From an uncultured Flammeovirgaceae bacterium (GTDB taxonomy: Bacteria > Bacteroidota > Bacteroidia > Cytophagales > Cyclobacteriaceae), in NCBI GenBank assembly GCA_946886805.1, contig CAMPJM010000192.1, positions 1 through 7,422 of the forward strand: a DNA stretch of 7,422 nt, read 5' to 3'. The first letter of the stretch is position 1; every line of letters starts with the position of its first letter. A program made the position numbers and the translations under genes. The notes below the pieces were generated by a model that worked only from the letters and a program-made list of their open reading frames with translations, did not search any database and was not told the origin of the DNA. Below are positions 1 through 6,719 of this stretch, piece after piece.

Positions 1-36
1 TATTCTGTCAGTGGAATAGGTATTTTTAAAGCTTTT

Positions 37-69
37 CTTTTTAGCTTTCTGATCTTAGAAGCTAAAAAG
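37..69. repeat. Perfect 11-bp inverted repeat, 11-nt loop
   Basis: CTTTTTAGCTT (37-47) is the exact reverse complement of AAGCTAAAAAG (59-69). The 11-nt loop could close further through C49-G58 and T50-A57 with a bulged T48. Neither strand has a U-tract after the stem, so it does not look like an intrinsic terminator. It could be a protein-binding site or an RNA hairpin. Confidence 0.7.
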
Positions 70-80
70 GTCTTACACAG

Positions 81-173
81 CTATTTATAGAAATCCCTAT
101 TATGATTTGTTTCCCAATAACCTTTGGAAACAAATTCGGCATCCATATCCCTCCCATCACTCATTTTATCCAT
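81..173 (-). CDS. Possible 30-residue small ORF, unknown function
   Basis: On the minus strand an ATG (173-171), with a second in-frame ATG at 164-162, opens 30 codons ending in TAG at 83-81. The product is acidic and then aromatic/polar, starting MDKMSDGRDMD and ending GYWETNHNRDFYK. I do not recognise it. In favour: the composition looks protein-like and its start is embedded in the 172-193 palindrome, as in an autoregulated gene. Against: it is very short, contains the 105-135 inverted repeat, and has no visible homology. The same frame stays open after the TAG to the left edge of the window, so it could also be a gene remnant broken by a stop. Confidence 0.2.
   Translation of the reverse strand: MDKMSDGRDMDAEFVSKGYWETNHNRDFYK
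105..135. repeat. Perfect 10-bp inverted repeat, 11-nt loop
   Basis: ATTTGTTTCC (105-114) is the exact reverse complement of GGAAACAAAT (126-135). The loop is again 11 nt, as in the repeat at 37-69, although the arm sequences are unrelated. It lies inside the possible minus-strand small ORF 81-173. No U-tract follows on either strand. Confidence 0.7.
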
Positions 174-193
174 TCGATATTTGAATATCGAAT
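172..193. promoter_or_regulatory. Candidate ArsR/SmtB-type operator (10-2-10 palindrome)
   Basis: ATTCGATATT (172-181) and AATATCGAAT (184-193) are exact reverse complements separated by TG. ArsR/SmtB metal sensors classically bind A/T-rich 12-2-12 imperfect inverted repeats near metal-resistance promoters, so length, spacing, base composition and context all fit. It is 162 nt upstream of the pump start codon, which is rather far, and overlaps the ATG of a possible minus-strand ORF, so it may primarily control a divergent transcript. No regulator gene lies inside the window. The palindrome is seen directly; the regulator family is inference. Confidence 0.45.
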
Positions 194-337
194 ATTTAAA
201 GCTATAAAAAATAATAAGGAAAAGAGGTACAGGCTTAAGGTTCTGGAGAATGTTTAAAGATTTTATTCTTTATCCAATTCTTCCTGGCCATTCTATGGGC
301 CATTTTCCTCAGGTTGTACATTTCTTTGCCATTCATG

Positions 338-355
338 TAAATAATTTAAAATAAT
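338..355 (+). promoter_or_regulatory. A/T-only translation leader of the pump gene
   Basis: The 18 nt before the pump ATG consist only of A and T and contain no Shine-Dalgarno motif. Many Bacteroidota genes start translation from unstructured A-rich leaders, because the anti-SD tail of 16S rRNA is sequestered in their ribosomes. The leader supports the start at 356, as does the CzcA-like N-terminus that begins immediately (LDKVIHFSI). Confidence 0.45.
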
Positions 356-3300
356 ATGCTGGATAAAGTAATTCATTTTTCCATTCACAATAAATTGATT
401 ATCGGGCTGTTTACGCTGGGCTTGATAATTTGGGGCGGCTACTCCGTTACCCAGCTTTCTATTGATGCCGTACCGGACATTACTAATAACCAGGTACAGA
501 TTATTACAGTTAGCCCTTCATTGGGGGCGCAGGACATTGAGCGCCTGGTCACCTTTCCAGTAGAGCAAACCATGGCCACCATTCCGGAAATTGAGGAAAT
601 GCGGTCTTTCTCCCGATTTGGCCTTTCTATTGTAACGGTAGTCTTTCAGGAAAATACGGATGTTTATTGGGCGAGGCAACAGGTAAGCGAGCGCCTCATT
701 GAAGCCCAAAAAAGAATACCAGATGGCGTGGGCACTCCAGAAATGGCCCCTGTCACCACCGGATTGGGCGAAATATACCAGTATGTGCTGCATACAGAGC
801 CGGGTTATGAGGATGAATATTCCCTTATGGAACTCCGTACTATTCAGGACTGGATCGTAAAACGCCAGTTGATTGGCACACCGGGCGTGGCCGATGTGAG
901 CACTTTTGGAGGGAAAGTCAAGCAATACGAGATTGCCGTTGACCCTGCCCGCCTTCGAAGTATGCAGGTGAGCATTAGTGATATTTTTACTGCCCTGGAG
1001 AAAAACAACCAGAACACAGGGGGCGCATATATTGACAAGAAGCCGAGTGCCTATTTCATCCGGAGCGAAGGGCTCGTTGGCAGCCTGGAAGATATTGGAA
1101 ACATCGTGGTACGAACCGGGGAAAATGGTATTCCTGTGTTGGTTAGAAATGTGGCAGAAGTACAATATGGCAGTGCCATCCGCTATGGTGCACTTTCCCG
1201 TAACGGTGAAGGTGAAACGGTGGGCGGTATCGTCATGATGCTGAAAGGGGCAAACTCTTCTGAGGTGATCAAAAATGTAAAGGATCGTATCGCCCAAATC
1301 CAGAAGAACTTACCCAACGGGGTGGTGATAGAACCCTTTTTGGATCGTACAAAACTTGTCGATAATGCCATTGAAACGGTAACCACAAACCTAGCAGAAG
1401 GTGCATTGATTGTCATTTTTGTACTGGTACTTTTCCTCGGAAATTTTAGGGCAGGCCTGGTGGTTGCTTCAGTAATACCTCTGGCATTGCTTTTTGCGAT
1501 TGCCCTGATGAATTTATTTGGTGTCTCCGGTAACTTGATGAGCCTGGGAGCTATTGACTTTGGGCTTATTGTGGATGGGGCAGTAATTATTGTGGAAGCT
1601 ACCCTGCACCACCTTGGTTTAAAGGTAATGGGCAGAAAGCTCACGCAACAGGAAATGGACGAGGAAGTGTATACCTCTGCTTCCAAAATCCGTAAATCGG
1701 CTGCTTTTGGTGAGATTATAATACTGATCGTATACCTGCCCATTCTGGCACTGGTAGGCACGGAAGGCAAAATGTTCCGCCCCATGGCGCAAACTGTTGG
1801 CTTTGCAATTCTTGGGGCGTTTATCCTGTCGCTCACTTATGTGCCCATGATCAGCGCACTGTTCTTAAACAAAAATGTAAACCACAAGAAAACAATTTCT
1901 GACAGGATCATGGCCTTTTTTCAAAAGGTGTATGATCCTGCCATCCATTTTGCGCTCAGGAGAAAGGTTGCCATTGTGTCCATTTCGGTCATTCTATTTA
2001 TAGGTTCTCTTTTTGTTTTCCTGAATATGGGCGGTGAGTTTATACCTACTTTGGAGGAAGGTGATTTTACTGTGGAAACACGGGTTATATCGGGAAGCTC
2101 GCTTTCTGAAACTGTTGAAGCGGCACAAAAAGCCTCCAAAATTATATTGGCGAAATTTCCGGAGGTAAAAGAAGTAGTAGCGAAGTTGGGAACGGGTGAA
2201 ATCCCAACAGATCCCATGCCTGTGGAAGCGGGCGACCTTATGATCATCCTGAAAGACAGGGATGAATGGACAAGCGCAGACAACCGGGAAGACCTGGCCG
2301 CAAAAATGTCCGAAGCACTGGAAGTGCTGCCAGGGGTAACCTTTGGGTTTCAGCAGCCTATCCAGATGCGGTTTAATGAATTGATGACCGGGGCCAAACA
2401 GGATATAGTGGTAAAAATTTATGGGGAGGACCTGGATAAACTTACTGCCTACGCCGAACAGGTAGGCGCTATCGCAGGCACAGTAGAGGGGGCACAGGAT
2501 ATATACGTGGAAGAAATAACCGGATTATCAGAAATTGTGGTGACCTATAACCGGGATAAGCTGGCACAGTTTGGGCTGAACATTGAAGAGGTGAACCAGG
2601 TGCTGCAAACCGGTTTTGCCGGCCAAAGTGCAGGTGTGGTGTATGAAGGCGAAAGGCGATTTGACCTGGTGGTACGTTTAGGAGAGGAAAACCGAGGGAG
2701 CCTCGATGATATCAGGAACCTGTTTGTCACCTCTGCCCAAGGAGAAATGGTTCCGCTAGGCCAAGTAGCTGAAGTGGAAATGAAACCAGGTCCAAACCAG
2801 ATCCAGCGTGATGATACCCAGCGCAGGATTATCGTAGGTTTTAATACCCGCGGACGTGATGTGGGAAGTATTGTGGAGGAAGTCCGGCAGAAGATAGCAA
2901 CAGAGGTGAATTTTGATCCCGGATACTACCCAACCTATGGCGGACAGTTCGAGAACCTACAGGAAGCCCAAAAACGTCTGGCAATAGCGGTTCCGATAGC
3001 GCTGCTGCTTATTTTTATCCTTCTCTATTTTACCTTTGGTTCCATGAAATATGGTCTCCTCATCTTTACGGCCATTCCCTTGTCAGCTATTGGGGGGGTA
3101 TTGGCATTGTGGATGCGTGGTATGCCCTTTAGTGTTTCTGCCGGTATAGGCTTTATTGCCTTGTTTGGTGTAGCGGTGCTGAACGGGATTGTGCTGATTG
3201 GCGAATTTAACCGGCTAAAGAAGGAGGAAGGGCTGACCGACCTTCGGGAAATAGTACTACAGGGCACCCGTATACGGCTCCGCCCCGTACTCATGACCGC

Positions 3301-4741
3301 TTTAGTAGCTTCACTTGGTTTCCTTCCCATGGCATTATCGGGAAGTGCCGGGGCCGAAGTGCAGCGCCCATTGGCCACTGTGGTAATTGGCGGGCTGGTA
3401 ACAGCGACTTTACTCACCTTGCTGGTATTGCCCATCCTTTATACCTGGGTCGAAACAATCAAAGTAGGCAAAAAAAAGATTAATGGCACCTTATGCATCT
3501 TGGTTTTCTTAATGCTTTTGACCCCTTTAGGTTTATCTGCCCAACAAACGGTAAGCCCAACGCCATTTACATTGGAAGAAGCATTGAATACCGCACTGGA
3601 AAATAATCCTTCCATAGGCCAGGGAAAATACCAGATTGATATGCAGAAAGCACTCAAACGGACCGCTATTGATATTGGCAAAACAGAGATTATGTACCAG
3701 CGTGGCCAGTATAACAGTTATATCCGGGAAGATAACAGCATTTCCATCCGCCAAAAAATCCCTTTCCCTACCGTTTTTGGCAACCGTTCGGCCCTAGGGA
3801 AATCCCGGGTGGAAAGCAGTCGCCAGCAGCTGGAGATTACGAAAAATGAGCTGATCAGGGAGGTGAAGTACACATGGAACCAGATTGCCTACCTACAGGC
3901 TCATCAAAAAGTGCTGGCTCGGCAGGACAGCCTGTTTGAAAACTTTTTGAGGGCGGCTGAAGTGCGTTACCGTACCGGTGAAACCAGGCTACTGGAAAGG
4001 ACTACAGCAGAAAGCCAAAGTATCAATACCAAAAACCTGCTGGAACAAAGCCAAGGGGATATAGACATCTACCTGTTGCGTTTGAAGGCCTTGATGAACG
4101 TGCAGGAAACTGTAACTATTGATATGAAAGAGTTCTCAAAGTTCCCGGACAGCGTCAGTTTTGACAGTGCTCAAATAGTGGCGAATCCTCACCTTCGTTA
4201 TTGGCAGCAACAGGTGGATGTAGCGGAAAAGCAAAAGGCTGTAGAAATCGGCAATTTACTTCCTGACCTTATCTTTGGCTATTTTAACCAAACCCTGATC
4301 GGCTCACAGAACATCAGTGGCCAGGAACAGTTTTATGGCCGAAGCGACCGCTTTACCGGCTTTGAGGCAGGGATTGCCATTCCCCTTTGGTTTGCTCCGC
4401 AAAAAGCCAAAATAAAGGCGGCTGAAATGGAAAAACGCGCCACTCAAAAATCACTGGAAAGCTTCCAGCTAAACCTCCGGACAGAGTATAGTGCTGCGCT
4501 AAAGGATTACCTTAAAAATTCCCGAAGCCTGAATTATTATGAAGAAACTGCTTTGCCCAATGCAGAGCTCATGCTTACCCAATCTCAAACCGCCTTTAAT
4601 GCCGGGGAAATTGGTTATGTAGAGTATTTGCAAGGAGTAAAAAACGCAATCAGTACTCAAACAAACTACTTGGTAATACTGAACCAATACAATCAAAGTA
4701 TTATCAATATAGAATTTATTCTGGGCAACAATTTAAAATAA
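356..4741 (+). CDS. czcA: CzcA-type heavy-metal RND pump fused to TolC-like outer-membrane channel
   Basis: Proton-driven export of divalent metal ions from periplasm/cytoplasm to the outside. Residues 1 to about 1041 are a complete HME-RND pump: the first membrane segment (about 12-30) is followed by the CzcA-like IDAVPDITNNQVQI; the fourth holds DFGLIVDGAVIIVE with D401, D407 and E414, matching the proton-relay acids D402/D408/E415 of Cupriavidus CzcA. GGEFIPTLEEGDF (559-571) follows segment 7, and GVAVLNGIVL lies near the C-terminal segments. After a lysine-rich tail (K1039-K1041) comes a hydrophobic stretch (about 1046-1060) ending LSA-QQ, then a TolC-like channel with FTLEEAL (1071-1077), RYRTGET (1204-1210) and AGEIGYVEYL (1416-1425), reaching the normal C-terminus. 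The CusA copper motif in segment 4 is absent, so Zn/Co/Cd/Ni is likelier than Cu/Ag. The adaptor gene follows 7 nt downstream. The symbol marks family only; the substrate is not proven. Confidence 0.93.
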   Translation: MLDKVIHFSIHNKLIIGLFTLGLIIWGGYSVTQLSIDAVPDITNNQVQIITVSPSLGAQDIERLVTFPVEQTMATIPEIEEMRSFSRFGLSIVTVVFQENTDVYWARQQVSERLIEAQKRIPDGVGTPEMAPVTTGLGEIYQYVLHTEPGYEDEYSLMELRTIQDWIVKRQLIGTPGVADVSTFGGKVKQYEIAVDPARLRSMQVSISDIFTALEKNNQNTGGAYIDKKPSAYFIRSEGLVGSLEDIGNIVVRTGENGIPVLVRNVAEVQYGSAIRYGALSRNGEGETVGGIVMMLKGANSSEVIKNVKDRIAQIQKNLPNGVVIEPFLDRTKLVDNAIETVTTNLAEGALIVIFVLVLFLGNFRAGLVVASVIPLALLFAIALMNLFGVSGNLMSLGAIDFGLIVDGAVIIVEATLHHLGLKVMGRKLTQQEMDEEVYTSASKIRKSAAFGEIIILIVYLPILALVGTEGKMFRPMAQTVGFAILGAFILSLTYVPMISALFLNKNVNHKKTISDRIMAFFQKVYDPAIHFALRRKVAIVSISVILFIGSLFVFLNMGGEFIPTLEEGDFTVETRVISGSSLSETVEAAQKASKIILAKFPEVKEVVAKLGTGEIPTDPMPVEAGDLMIILKDRDEWTSADNREDLAAKMSEALEVLPGVTFGFQQPIQMRFNELMTGAKQDIVVKIYGEDLDKLTAYAEQVGAIAGTVEGAQDIYVEEITGLSEIVVTYNRDKLAQFGLNIEEVNQVLQTGFAGQSAGVVYEGERRFDLVVRLGEENRGSLDDIRNLFVTSAQGEMVPLGQVAEVEMKPGPNQIQRDDTQRRIIVGFNTRGRDVGSIVEEVRQKIATEVNFDPGYYPTYGGQFENLQEAQKRLAIAVPIALLLIFILLYFTFGSMKYGLLIFTAIPLSAIGGVLALWMRGMPFSVSAGIGFIALFGVAVLNGIVLIGEFNRLKKEEGLTDLREIVLQGTRIRLRPVLMTALVASLGFLPMALSGSAGAEVQRPLATVVIGGLVTATLLTLLVLPILYTWVETIKVGKKKINGTLCILVFLMLLTPLGLSAQQTVSPTPFTLEEALNTALENNPSIGQGKYQIDMQKALKRTAIDIGKTEIMYQRGQYNSYIREDNSISIRQKIPFPTVFGNRSALGKSRVESSRQQLEITKNELIREVKYTWNQIAYLQAHQKVLARQDSLFENFLRAAEVRYRTGETRLLERTTAESQSINTKNLLEQSQGDIDIYLLRLKALMNVQETVTIDMKEFSKFPDSVSFDSAQIVANPHLRYWQQQVDVAEKQKAVEIGNLLPDLIFGYFNQTLIGSQNISGQEQFYGRSDRFTGFEAGIAIPLWFAPQKAKIKAAEMEKRATQKSLESFQLNLRTEYSAALKDYLKNSRSLNYYEETALPNAELMLTQSQTAFNAGEIGYVEYLQGVKNAISTQTNYLVILNQYNQSIINIEFILGNNLK
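3470..3541 (+). other. Pump-channel junction with internal signal peptide
   Basis: Codons 1039-1062 encode three lysines, a hydrophobic run (TLCILVFLMLL, then TPLGLSA) and a type-I-like cleavage site after A1062 (L at -3, A at -1, then QQ). RND pumps end in the cytoplasm after twelve membrane segments, so a thirteenth hydrophobic segment preceded by lysines would correctly thread the channel part into the periplasm. Cleavage would release a normal mature outer-membrane factor of about 399 residues. The mature end would start with Q, not C, so this channel would not be a lipoprotein, unlike CusC. No in-frame ATG precedes the hydrophobic run; the only one inside (M1053) would give too short a signal peptide. 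Confidence 0.65.
3472..3478 (+). other. Candidate -1 frameshift / slippage site (A AAA AAG)
   Basis: A run of eight A (3470-3477) followed by G sits exactly at the end of the pump domain. In the reading frame it forms A AAA AAG, the heptamer used for -1 frameshifting in E. coli dnaX. A -1 shift gives GAT (3478-3480) and then TAA (3481-3483), ending the protein as KVGKKKD at 1042 residues. RNA polymerase inserting one A would give the same stop. I see no strong downstream stem and only a weak upstream SD-like AGTAGG (3463-3468), so efficiency is unknown. The heptamer and stop are seen; their use is inference. Confidence 0.4.
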
Positions 4742-4750
4742 AAATCCAAT
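4737..4750 (+). repeat. Junction 14-mer, copy 1 (stop plus spacer)
   Basis: AATAAAAATCCAAT contains the TAA stop of the pump-channel gene, spans the spacer and ends in the first two bases of the adaptor ATG. An exact second copy covers the stop of the HupE-like gene at 6715-6728. It may be a shared translation-leader element or chance in A/T-rich DNA. Confidence 0.4.
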
Positions 4751-5933
4751 GAAAAATATTCGTAAATCACCACCATTTATAAACAGCCTCTTTTTCATGA
4801 TGCTGGTTTTATTGATTACTTCCTGTGGCACTTCTTCTGAACCACAACAGGAAACTCTTGAAGCAAGCAATGAACAGCCCGCCGATCGGGTAAGCTTTAC
4901 CAGTGAACAACTTGAGGTAGCCGGCATTGTGCTGGGAAAAGCGGAAATGCGCCCAGTAAGTGGGGCGATCTATGCCAATGGCATGCTTGATATCCCACCT
5001 CAAAGCCTGGCATCGGTATCTGTGCCAATAGCGGGATATGTCAAATCAACCGAACTATTGGAAGGCTCAAAAGTCAACAAAGGCCAGGTTATTGCCACGT
5101 TGGATGGGCCGGAGTACATACAATTGCAACAGGACTACCTGGATACCAAAAGCAACGCCGATTATCTTCAACTAGAGTACGAACGGCAGCAAGAACTTGC
5201 CAGGGAAAATGTAAATGCGGCAAAAATCTTGCAAAAAGCGGAATCAGATTATAAAAGGGCTAGGGCAAAACTAAGATCAATAGGTGAAAAGCTGAAAATG
5301 CTTGACATTAACCCTGTCACCCTCAATGACGGCAATTTGAGTAATACCATCCGCCTACGTTCGCCCATATCAGGGTATGTGACTGAAGTAAACGTGAGCA
5401 TTGGCAAAAATGTGTCACCTTCAGATGTCCTTTTCGAGATCGTGGATACAGAACATCTCCATGCTGAAATTACGGTATACGAAAAAGACATTTCCAATAT
5501 TGAAGAAGGCCAAAGGATTCTTTTTACCCTGGTCAATGAAGCAAAAGAAAGGGAAGCTGAAGTGTACCTAATAGGCCGTGAAATCTCCGACGACAGAACG
5601 GTAAGGATTCATGGCCATTTAAAAGAGAAAAATCCAAAATTACTGCCAGGCATGTACCTGAAAGCAAAAATATATGTGGATGACCGGGAGGCACTCACCT
5701 TACCGGAAGCGGCTGTAATAGATTTTGAGGGCCAATCGTACACTTTTGTGGTATCCGGGGAGAACAATGAAAATGGAAACACTAGTTTTCAGATGGTACC
5801 CATTGAGCAAGGGATAAGCACAGATGGTTTTACCGAGATTACGCTTTCAGAGGGCAGGAATATTCAAAATGAGGCATTTGTGCTCGAAGGAGCTTATGAT
5901 CTGCTTTCAAAAATGCAGAATAGCGACGAATAA
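4749..5933 (+). CDS. Efflux RND periplasmic adaptor subunit (membrane fusion lipoprotein)
   Basis: This 394-residue protein links the inner-membrane pump to the outer-membrane channel. The N-terminus is a lipoprotein signal: basic start (MKNIRK), hydrophobic core, and lipobox I23-T24-S25-C26, so the mature protein is lipid-anchored at C26. A barrel-sandwich (lipoyl-like) half follows at about 88-120 (VPIAGYVKS, then GSKVNKGQVIATLDGPE), then a charged alpha-helical hairpin at about 122-185, the second lipoyl half at about 202-232 (RLRSPISGYVTEVNVSIGK), a beta-barrel domain from about 237 and a membrane-proximal domain at the C-terminus (LPEAAVIDFEG). The length is normal for CzcB/CusB-type adaptors. 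I see no His-rich N-terminal metal-binding stretch and no Met cluster like that of CusB. It starts 7 nt after the pump stop, so the two genes are almost certainly cotranscribed. Confidence 0.92.
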   Translation: MKNIRKSPPFINSLFFMMLVLLITSCGTSSEPQQETLEASNEQPADRVSFTSEQLEVAGIVLGKAEMRPVSGAIYANGMLDIPPQSLASVSVPIAGYVKSTELLEGSKVNKGQVIATLDGPEYIQLQQDYLDTKSNADYLQLEYERQQELARENVNAAKILQKAESDYKRARAKLRSIGEKLKMLDINPVTLNDGNLSNTIRLRSPISGYVTEVNVSIGKNVSPSDVLFEIVDTEHLHAEITVYEKDISNIEEGQRILFTLVNEAKEREAEVYLIGREISDDRTVRIHGHLKEKNPKLLPGMYLKAKIYVDDREALTLPEAAVIDFEGQSYTFVVSGENNENGNTSFQMVPIEQGISTDGFTEITLSEGRNIQNEAFVLEGAYDLLSKMQNSDE

Positions 5934-5981
5934 GGGATGGGACTTTTTATATTTAAAAGCAACAGTTCTAAAAGTATAACT

Positions 5982-6009
5982 GACGGTACTGCCTGGCAGG
6001 AACACCGTC
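5982..6009 (+). promoter_or_regulatory. GC-rich hairpin just upstream of the HupE-like gene
   Basis: GACGGT (5982-5987) pairs with ACCGTC (6004-6009), and an inner CTGC (5989-5992) pairs with GCAG (5996-5999) around loop CTG; internal unpaired bases are A on the left and GAAC on the right. It stands out in a gap that is otherwise A/T-rich and ends 11 nt before the start codon. What follows (CTTAATTATAA) is not a clear U-tract, so it is at best a weak terminator. It could be an attenuator, an mRNA processing/stability element, or a protein site that sets the ratio of efflux genes to accessory genes. Confidence 0.4.
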
Positions 6010-6020
6010 CTTAATTATAA

Positions 6021-6719
6021 ATGTATATGAAAACTAAGAAAATCATTGCCACAGGTTTTTTACTGTTTATATCTGCTTTTGCTACCAATATTTTTGCACA
6101 CGGTGTAGATGAAGGCACAAAAAACTTTTTAATAGGAAATGAAGGGGTAGCATTTGTTCCTTTTTTGTACATAGGTGCAAAACACATGGTTACTGGGTAT
6201 GATCACCTATTATTTTTAGTAGGGATCATATTCTTTTTGTACCGGCCAAAAGAAATTCTACTTTATGTAAGTTTCTTCACCGTAGGGCATAGCCTGACAC
6301 TTTTACTTGGTGTTTTAGGTGATATCTCAATTAATGCCTATTTAATAGATGCCATTATAGCACTGTCTATCGTCTATAAGGGGTTTGATAATCTGGGTGG
6401 ATTTAAACAGATTTTAGGCTACCAACCAAATACAAAAGCTGCGGTGCTGATCTTTGGTCTGTTCCATGGCTTTGGGTTGGCCAGCAAACTACAGGAGTTT
6501 GAATTCAGTGACGAAGGGCTGCTTACCAACATTCTCAGCTTTAATATAGGGGTAGAAATAGGACAATTTATAGCACTGGGTATTGTGCTGCTGATTTTTA
6601 CCATTTGGCGACAGTACAAAAGCTTCATTAAATTTTCTGTACTGACAAATATTTTTCTGATGGTGGCAGGCTTTATTTTAATGGGGTATCAATTAACAGG
6701 CTATTTCATGGCCCAATAA
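6021..6719 (+). CDS. HupE/UreJ-family membrane protein
   Basis: A 232-residue polytopic inner-membrane protein. An N-terminal signal peptide ends about A26, leaving H27-G28 at the mature end. The core shows family motifs: KHMVTGYDHLLFLVG (54-68, with H55, D61, H62), FTVGHSLTLLLG (86-97, with H90), LFHGFGLA (147-154, with H149) and FNIGVEIGQ (174-182, with E179). These His/Asp/Glu residues in or near membrane helices are candidate metal ligands. The family includes HupE and UreJ, tied to Ni/Co uptake for hydrogenase and urease, but this branch (HupE/UreJ_2-like) is poorly characterised, so the transport direction and metal are unknown. Start: ATG 6021 or the in-frame ATG 6027, which gives the cleaner signal peptide MKTKKI; neither has a Shine-Dalgarno. 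It lies 87 nt after the adaptor gene and 38 nt before the anchor-protein gene, probably in the same operon. Confidence 0.85.
   Translation: MYMKTKKIIATGFLLFISAFATNIFAHGVDEGTKNFLIGNEGVAFVPFLYIGAKHMVTGYDHLLFLVGIIFFLYRPKEILLYVSFFTVGHSLTLLLGVLGDISINAYLIDAIIALSIVYKGFDNLGGFKQILGYQPNTKAAVLIFGLFHGFGLASKLQEFEFSDEGLLTNILSFNIGVEIGQFIALGIVLLIFTIWRQYKSFIKFSVLTNIFLMVAGFILMGYQLTGYFMAQ

Larger units (their letters stand above)
1..355. other. Upstream non-coding region rich in inverted repeats
   Basis: This 355-nt stretch ahead of the efflux operon contains no ORF that I recognise. It holds three perfect inverted repeats (37-69, 105-135, 172-193), a weak A/T hairpin (TAAAGA at 255-260 with TCTTTA at 267-272) and short GC arms (TGGCC at 285-289 with GGCCA at 298-302). 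No convincing Bacteroidota promoter (TTTG about 19 nt before TAnnTTTG) was found on the + strand; the nearest partial match is TACATTTC at 317-324. Small ORFs exist on both strands but none resembles a known family. The most economical reading is a regulatory region for the operon, perhaps shared with a divergent gene to the left of the window. Confidence 0.6.

Noticed and set aside
37..69. Intrinsic terminator
   Set aside because: The stem is strong enough, but neither strand has a U-tract after it, and the 3' arm is A-rich in both directions.
1..90. Open frame from the left edge on the + strand ending in TAG at 88-90
   Set aside because: It could be the end of an upstream gene, but the 29 residues match nothing I know and include the 37-69 inverted repeat.
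102..257. 51-codon ORF on the + strand (starts MICFPITFGNKFG)
   Set aside because: It runs through two perfect inverted repeats, has odd composition and no recognisable family; likely a chance frame.
317..324. Bacteroidota -7 box (TACATTTC) for the pump gene
   Set aside because: The last base differs from TAnnTTTG and no TTTG lies about 19 nt upstream.
235..336. 33-residue basic ORF on the minus strand (starts MNGKEMYNLRKMAHRM)
   Set aside because: It has an A/T-rich leader but no recognised homology, is very short, and shares its leader with the oppositely directed pump gene. Not enough to call a gene.
518..1297. 259-codon open frame on the minus strand inside the pump gene
   Set aside because: It lies fully opposite a gene with clear CzcA motifs, and its translation resembles no family. 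The other long minus-strand frames within the pump, adaptor and accessory genes are rejected for the same reason.
3483..3485. Separate start codon for a stand-alone channel gene (TAATG overlap at 3481-3485)
   Set aside because: This ATG is in a different frame from the channel and reaches a stop after nine codons, so it cannot start the channel.
356..4741. Copper/silver (CusA-type) pump
   Set aside because: The CusA-like segment 4 motif lacking the DFG..DGA pattern is not present; the acid cluster is CzcA-like.
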